DNA of 64,000 nt from UBA1351 sp963677625 (lineage in GTDB: Bacteria; Bacillota; Clostridia; Lachnospirales; Vallitaleaceae). The DNA lies in the NCBI GenBank assembly GCA_963677625.2, contig CAXXSW010000012.1, forward strand, positions 62,001 through 126,000. Reading direction: 5' to 3'. Below are positions 60,816-64,000 of this stretch, in pieces (the first letter of the stretch is position 1; each line of letters begins with the position of its first letter). The position numbers were made by a program, and so were the translations under genes. The notes under the pieces are model-generated. The model was given only the letters and a program-made list of their open reading frames with translations. It did not search any database and was not told the DNA's origin.

Positions 60816-61853
60816 ATGTCTAATATAAAAGAATATGATTGTCCAAATTGTGGAGGACCTTTACGTTTTAACCCTGAGGAGTCAGGGTGGAAATGTGATT
60901 ATTGCTTTAGTCAATTTAATAAAGAAGAGATAGATAAAATATATGGGTCTGTGGAAGAGGAAGGCTTAGATGATATCCATGAGGATTTGGATACATATCA
61001 TTGTGAAAGTTGTGGTGCAGACCTTATAGCTGAAGAGAATACATCAGCTACCTTTTGTCTCTACTGTAAGAGTCCGACGATTATTAAGCAGCGATTCAAA
61101 GGAGAGTTTAAACCTTCTTACGTAATTCCATTTAAGGTTAGTAATGACCAAGCCAAGGATATGTATCGAAAATGGATTGGAAAGAAGTTTTTTGCTCCAA
61201 CTGCTTTTAAATTGGATGAAGAAATTGACAAGGTTACAGGAATGTATGCGCCTTTTTGGCTTTTTAACTGTGATGCGCATGGTGAAATTTCAGGAATCGG
61301 TAAGAAGATTTCAACCTGGCGATCGGGTGACTATGAATATACTAAGACTAAAACCTATCATGTTGAAAGATCTGGTCATATTCATTATGACCGAATACCT
61401 GTAGATGGGTCCAAAAAGTTAGATGATAAGTATATGAATATGATAGAACCCTTCGATTATAAAGAGCTAAGAGACTTTACCATGCACTATTTAACAGGAT
61501 TTCTAGCTGAGAAGTATGATGTTGGATCTGATGAGACAGGTAAAGTTATGGAAGAGAAAGCTAAAGGCTTTGTTTCAAACCGAGTTCGAAGTACAGTCAG
61601 TGGATACACAACATTTACTCCTAATATAAACCAAGCCCATATACATAATGTTGAGGAGCATTATGCCCTTATGCCAATTTATATTTTGATGAATAAATTT
61701 AGGGATAAAGAGTATATGTTCTTTATTAATGGACAAACTGGTAAAATTGTTGGTGACTGCCCTATAGACCATAAAAGACAAGCCGTTTTTTTTGCTGCTG
61801 TTTTTGCAGTTGCTTGGATTATTACTGTGTTGGGAGGTGCTTTGTTTGGCTAG
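60816..61853 (+). CDS. Zinc-ribbon membrane protein (YdjG-like)
   Basis: 345 residues. Two TFIIB-type zinc ribbons start the protein (YDCPNCGGPLRFNPEESGWK and CDYCFSQF; YHCESCGADLIAEENTSATF and CLYCKSP), followed by a beta-rich domain (YVIPFKVSNDQAKDMYRKWI, MYAPFWLFNCDAHGEISGIG) and a single C-terminal transmembrane helix (VFFAAVFAVAWIITVLGGAL). B. subtilis YdjG has the same layout and works with YdjH in the envelope stress response. It starts 8 bp after the SPFH gene with AGGTG and overlaps the next gene by 8 bp. Confidence 0.85.
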   Translation: MSNIKEYDCPNCGGPLRFNPEESGWKCDYCFSQFNKEEIDKIYGSVEEEGLDDIHEDLDTYHCESCGADLIAEENTSATFCLYCKSPTIIKQRFKGEFKPSYVIPFKVSNDQAKDMYRKWIGKKFFAPTAFKLDEEIDKVTGMYAPFWLFNCDAHGEISGIGKKISTWRSGDYEYTKTKTYHVERSGHIHYDRIPVDGSKKLDDKYMNMIEPFDYKELRDFTMHYLTGFLAEKYDVGSDETGKVMEEKAKGFVSNRVRSTVSGYTTFTPNINQAHIHNVEEHYALMPIYILMNKFRDKEYMFFINGQTGKIVGDCPIDHKRQAVFFAAVFAVAWIITVLGGALFG

Positions 61854-62637
61854 TAGAAGATATGTAAGAGGCTTCTTCCTAACACTTATGCTTTTGTCTT
61901 TATTAAGCATGACTCTTATTCTTGCTAAAAATAGCAATATTGTTGATGAAGCAGGAATATTAAATGCTGATACAGAGAAAGAATTGGATTCTCAGGCACA
62001 AGATATCATGGATAAATATGCCATGGAACCTGTTATTATTACAACTAATAGCTCGAATGGTCAAGGTTGGATGGAATTTGCTGACGACTATTATGACTAT
62101 AATGGTTATGGAGTTGGTAGTGAACATGATGGAATTTTACTTCTTATTGATATGGGGCTAGATGATGGGAATAGAGGCTACTGGATTTCAACAACTGGAA
62201 GTAAAACTATAAGTAAATATAAAAGTCAAATTGATAAGATGAAAAAAGTGCTTGTCAAATATCTAAAAAGAGAAGAATACGATAGAGCCGCTCAGGAGTT
62301 CATGAATATGGTTGAGAATATGGAGGCTTCGGGTAAAACATATACATTTGGTCAACGCCTGATGGCTATGATAAGTTCCTGGATTTCATATGCTATTGCT
62401 TTTGGAATTGGTGGTCTTGCGACTCTAGTTCTGACATTCCAGAGCAAAAGTAAGATTACTGCTTCAGGCCGCAATTATGAAGAACCAGGGAGTTTTCAGC
62501 TGGATCGGGAAGTAGACCGTTTTGAACATGAGCATACAACAAGAAGGGCTATCCCCAAAAATAATAGTAGTGGTGGTGGTGGAAGCCACACCGGTTCTAG
62601 TGGAACCTCACACGGCGGCGGTGGTGGTGGCTTTTAG
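61846..62637 (+). CDS. TPM-domain membrane protein (YdjH-like)
   Basis: 263 residues from TTG 61846, with GGGAGG at 61832-61837; it overlaps the preceding stop, indicating coupling. A signal anchor (FFLTLMLLSLLSMTLILA) precedes a TPM domain (VDEAGILNADTEKELDSQAQ, TTNSSNGQGWMEFADDYYDY, GILLLIDMGLDDGNRGYWIS), then a transmembrane helix and a Gly-rich tail (GGGGSHTGSSGTSHGGGGGG) as in YgcG-like proteins. It would sit in the membrane with the TPM domain outside, as a partner of the ribbon protein. Confidence 0.85.
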   Translation: MASRRYVRGFFLTLMLLSLLSMTLILAKNSNIVDEAGILNADTEKELDSQAQDIMDKYAMEPVIITTNSSNGQGWMEFADDYYDYNGYGVGSEHDGILLLIDMGLDDGNRGYWISTTGSKTISKYKSQIDKMKKVLVKYLKREEYDRAAQEFMNMVENMEASGKTYTFGQRLMAMISSWISYAIAFGIGGLATLVLTFQSKSKITASGRNYEEPGSFQLDREVDRFEHEHTTRRAIPKNNSSGGGGSHTGSSGTSHGGGGGGF

Positions 62638-62654
62638 CTAGCTTATATAAAGAT

Positions 62655-62690
62655 AGAAAAGAAAATGGCTCTTAGCCATTTTTCTTTTCT
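62655..62690 (+). terminator. Rho-independent terminator after the ydjH-like gene
   Basis: AGAAAAGAAAATGGCT (62655-62670), CTT loop, AGCCATTTTTCTTTTCT (62674-62690), long stem with one bulge and T-rich 3' arm. Confidence 0.9.
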
Positions 62691-62827
62691 AATGGTATTC
62701 TAATGTGGACTTAAAACTCTTACAATAAACCTGATTTATAATAAGTTTATAGAATTGTAATCATAGTCCCTTTTTATGAAGTGATAGAAGAGACCAATGA
62801 AAAATCTTTGTATGAAGGAGGTGCCAC

Positions 62828-63595
62828 ATGATCATTACAGAGAAAATGATACGTGAACTTCAAAGACGTGTGGATGTTTCGTATGAAGAAGCTGAGAAGT
62901 TTTTAAAACGAGCTGGTGGAAATATTGACATTGCCGAAAGCTATGCTATTAGAAAAGAGAATTCTATTGGAGCTAGGTTTTTTAATGAGCTAGAGAACAT
63001 TATTGATGCCACACTAGTATATCGACTCAGGATTTATAAGGGGGAGGATGTCTTTACTAATATTCCCGTGATTGTTCTTGTCGTGTTGATGGTATTGATT
63101 GGAGTTGACAAGTCCTTGCTTATAGGAGTTGTTTTTGTTGTATGGGCTCTTTTAGCTGATTGTAACCTTAAATTAGATAAGGTGGCTAGAGAGACTAATT
63201 TTACATTTAATAGAGGCAGCGAAAAACGGTCTAGGCAGAGAGCTGCACAAGTTGCCGTTAGAACAGAGAGAGCACAGAGGAAGGCAAAAAAACAGAATTA
63301 TAAGAAAGTTCGTAAAAACAGAAAAAATCAGGGAAAACAGGATGATATATCGGCAGATATAGATGTACTTGACGAAAGCAATATTTCAGATGAAGATGAA
63401 TATAGTTCAGTAGCAGATCAGGGTAATTTTCAAGGGGAAGTTTCAACTGATATACCAAAGACTATTGATATAGATCAGAAGGACATGGAAAATGACGGTA
63501 AAACTCAAAGGGATCAACATCATTATCAAGAAGGTGAATACTTACCGACAGAGGATGACGATGATGATTACTATGAAGTGACTATAGAAAAATAG
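62828..63595 (+). CDS. DUF4342-type membrane protein with UBA-like N-terminus
   Basis: 255 residues. The N-terminal 45 residues (MIRELQRRVDVSYEEAEKFL, then KRAGGNIDIAESYAI) form a UBA/TS-N-like three-helix module of the type found in EF-Ts and DUF4342. Two adjacent transmembrane segments follow (TNIPVIVLVVLMVLIG, SLLIGVVFVVWALLADC), then a long basic stretch and an acidic C-terminal tail of low complexity. Function unknown; relatives often lie next to two-component or envelope-stress genes. It is followed after 13 bp by a response regulator gene, so it probably belongs to that unit. GGAGG precedes the ATG. Confidence 0.75.
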   Translation: MIITEKMIRELQRRVDVSYEEAEKFLKRAGGNIDIAESYAIRKENSIGARFFNELENIIDATLVYRLRIYKGEDVFTNIPVIVLVVLMVLIGVDKSLLIGVVFVVWALLADCNLKLDKVARETNFTFNRGSEKRSRQRAAQVAVRTERAQRKAKKQNYKKVRKNRKNQGKQDDISADIDVLDESNISDEDEYSSVADQGNFQGEVSTDIPKTIDIDQKDMENDGKTQRDQHHYQEGEYLPTEDDDDDYYEVTIEK

Positions 63596-63608
63596 GCGGA
63601 GGATTGAT

Positions 63609-64000
63609 ATGTCTAATAAGATACTTATTGTCGAAGATGAAAAGCGTATTTCAAGGTTTTTGGAGTTGGAACTTAAACATGAGGGTTACGAGATTTTAGC
63701 AGCTTTTGATGGGCGAACAGGCCTTGATTTAGCAACAAAGGAAAATCCTGATTTGATAATTCTTGACTTGATGTTACCTGTTATGAGTGGTATAGAGGTT
63801 TGTCGACGAATTAGACAATCTAAGAGTCATGTGCCTATCATTATGTTGACGGCAAAAGATGATGTGACAGATAAGGTTATGGGACTTGATATGGGAGCCG
63901 ATGATTATATGACTAAACCATTTGCTATTGAAGAACTTCTAGCCAGGATTCGCGTTGCTATTAAAAGAAAAATTAGTGAACCAAAGGAAAAGGCTACTAT
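63609..64000 (+). CDS. OmpR-type response regulator, N-terminal part
   Basis: The window ends 130 codons in, so the effector domain is missing. The receiver domain is complete: KILIVEDEKRISRFLELELK, the phosphorylated aspartate in PDLIILDLMLPVMSGIEVC, the switch threonine in VPIIMLTAKDD, and the lysine in ADDYMTKPFAIEELLARIRV. Sequence after LLARIRVAIKRK is consistent with the linker to a winged-helix DNA-binding domain. Ribosome site CGGAGG lies just upstream. A histidine kinase gene would be expected downstream, beyond the window. Confidence 0.93.
   Translation, partial: MSNKILIVEDEKRISRFLELELKHEGYEILAAFDGRTGLDLATKENPDLIILDLMLPVMSGIEVCRRIRQSKSHVPIIMLTAKDDVTDKVMGLDMGADDYMTKPFAIEELLARIRVAIKRKISEPKEKAT

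Noticed and set aside
1..64000. CRISPR array, defence island, prophage or complete insertion sequence
   Set aside because: No regular direct repeats with spacers, no cas or transposase reading frames and no phage structural genes were seen. The 15-bp repeat at 20797 is coding.

Overview
The window is AT-rich DNA from what looks like a low-GC Gram-positive anaerobe of the Clostridia (possibly Lachnospirales or a relative; species not identified). The reasons are the gene order gpmI-eno-secG-rnr-smpB-ssrA, a T-box leader, a class III fructose-bisphosphatase, an S-layer-homology protein, a SleB-type cell wall hydrolase, strong AGGAGG ribosome sites and many Rho-independent terminators.

Layout. 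1-13.8 kb: the conserved glycolysis/secretion/RNA-quality-control block (gpmI end, eno, secG, rnr, smpB, ssrA), interrupted twice by cell-surface genes: an MBOAT/DHHW O-acylation pair between gpmI and eno, and an SLH protein plus a 1238-residue double-VWA protein between secG and rnr. 13.8-23.3 kb: an accessory island right behind the tmRNA gene. It holds a decayed minus-strand gene, then small AT-rich cargo genes (lipoproteins, membrane proteins, GNAT acetyltransferase, cupin, P-loop kinase), the first few separated by GC-richer ~125-bp imperfect palindromes. These resemble integron attC sites in plan (AAC/GTT outer boxes, unpaired spacer, inner stem with a bulged G). No integrase gene is visible. 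23.4-29.6 kb: topB, an ExbB/ExbD-like pair, a secreted protein, an HD-GYP protein, a YitT protein and an anchored protein. 29.7-38.2 kb: an Ile-specific T-box followed by ilvN-ilvC-cimA-leuB-ilvD-ilvB, which reads as isoleucine synthesis from pyruvate through citramalate plus the shared valine/leucine steps. 38.3-51.7 kb: MarR regulator, lon, hom, then on the minus strand a degenerate EAL-HDOD protein and a split ThrE-type exporter, then glyA, fbp and a ClpE-type ATPase. 51.8-64 kb: an AP2/HNH-derived gene, SleB-type hydrolase, thrC, flavin reductase, CDF exporter, rubrerythrin, HD-GYP protein, a ydjI/ydjG/ydjH-like envelope module, a small membrane protein and the start of a response regulator.

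Repeats. Two families stand out. The first is the attC-like palindromes of the island (five recognisable copies or remnants). The second is a dispersed ~120-bp intergenic element (boxes TTCTATAGGAAAG and GAGGC-GRA-GCCTC-TTTGTTCT) with nested hairpins; six copies or derivatives occur, four directly behind a Rho-independent terminator. One copy has a different core and different hairpin stems, yet the stems still pair.

How the genes connect. Threonine, glycine and branched-chain amino-acid genes (hom, thrC, glyA, the split exporter, the ilv operon) are spread over 30 kb. thrC and the small exporter subunit share an odd arrangement: a strong Shine-Dalgarno too far from the start codon, with a small hairpin between them that would restore normal spacing. 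In thrC a six-codon minigene also sits in the gap. Two HD-GYP proteins and one EAL-HDOD protein point to cyclic-di-GMP or related signalling. All calls are from reading the sequence; no database search was made.
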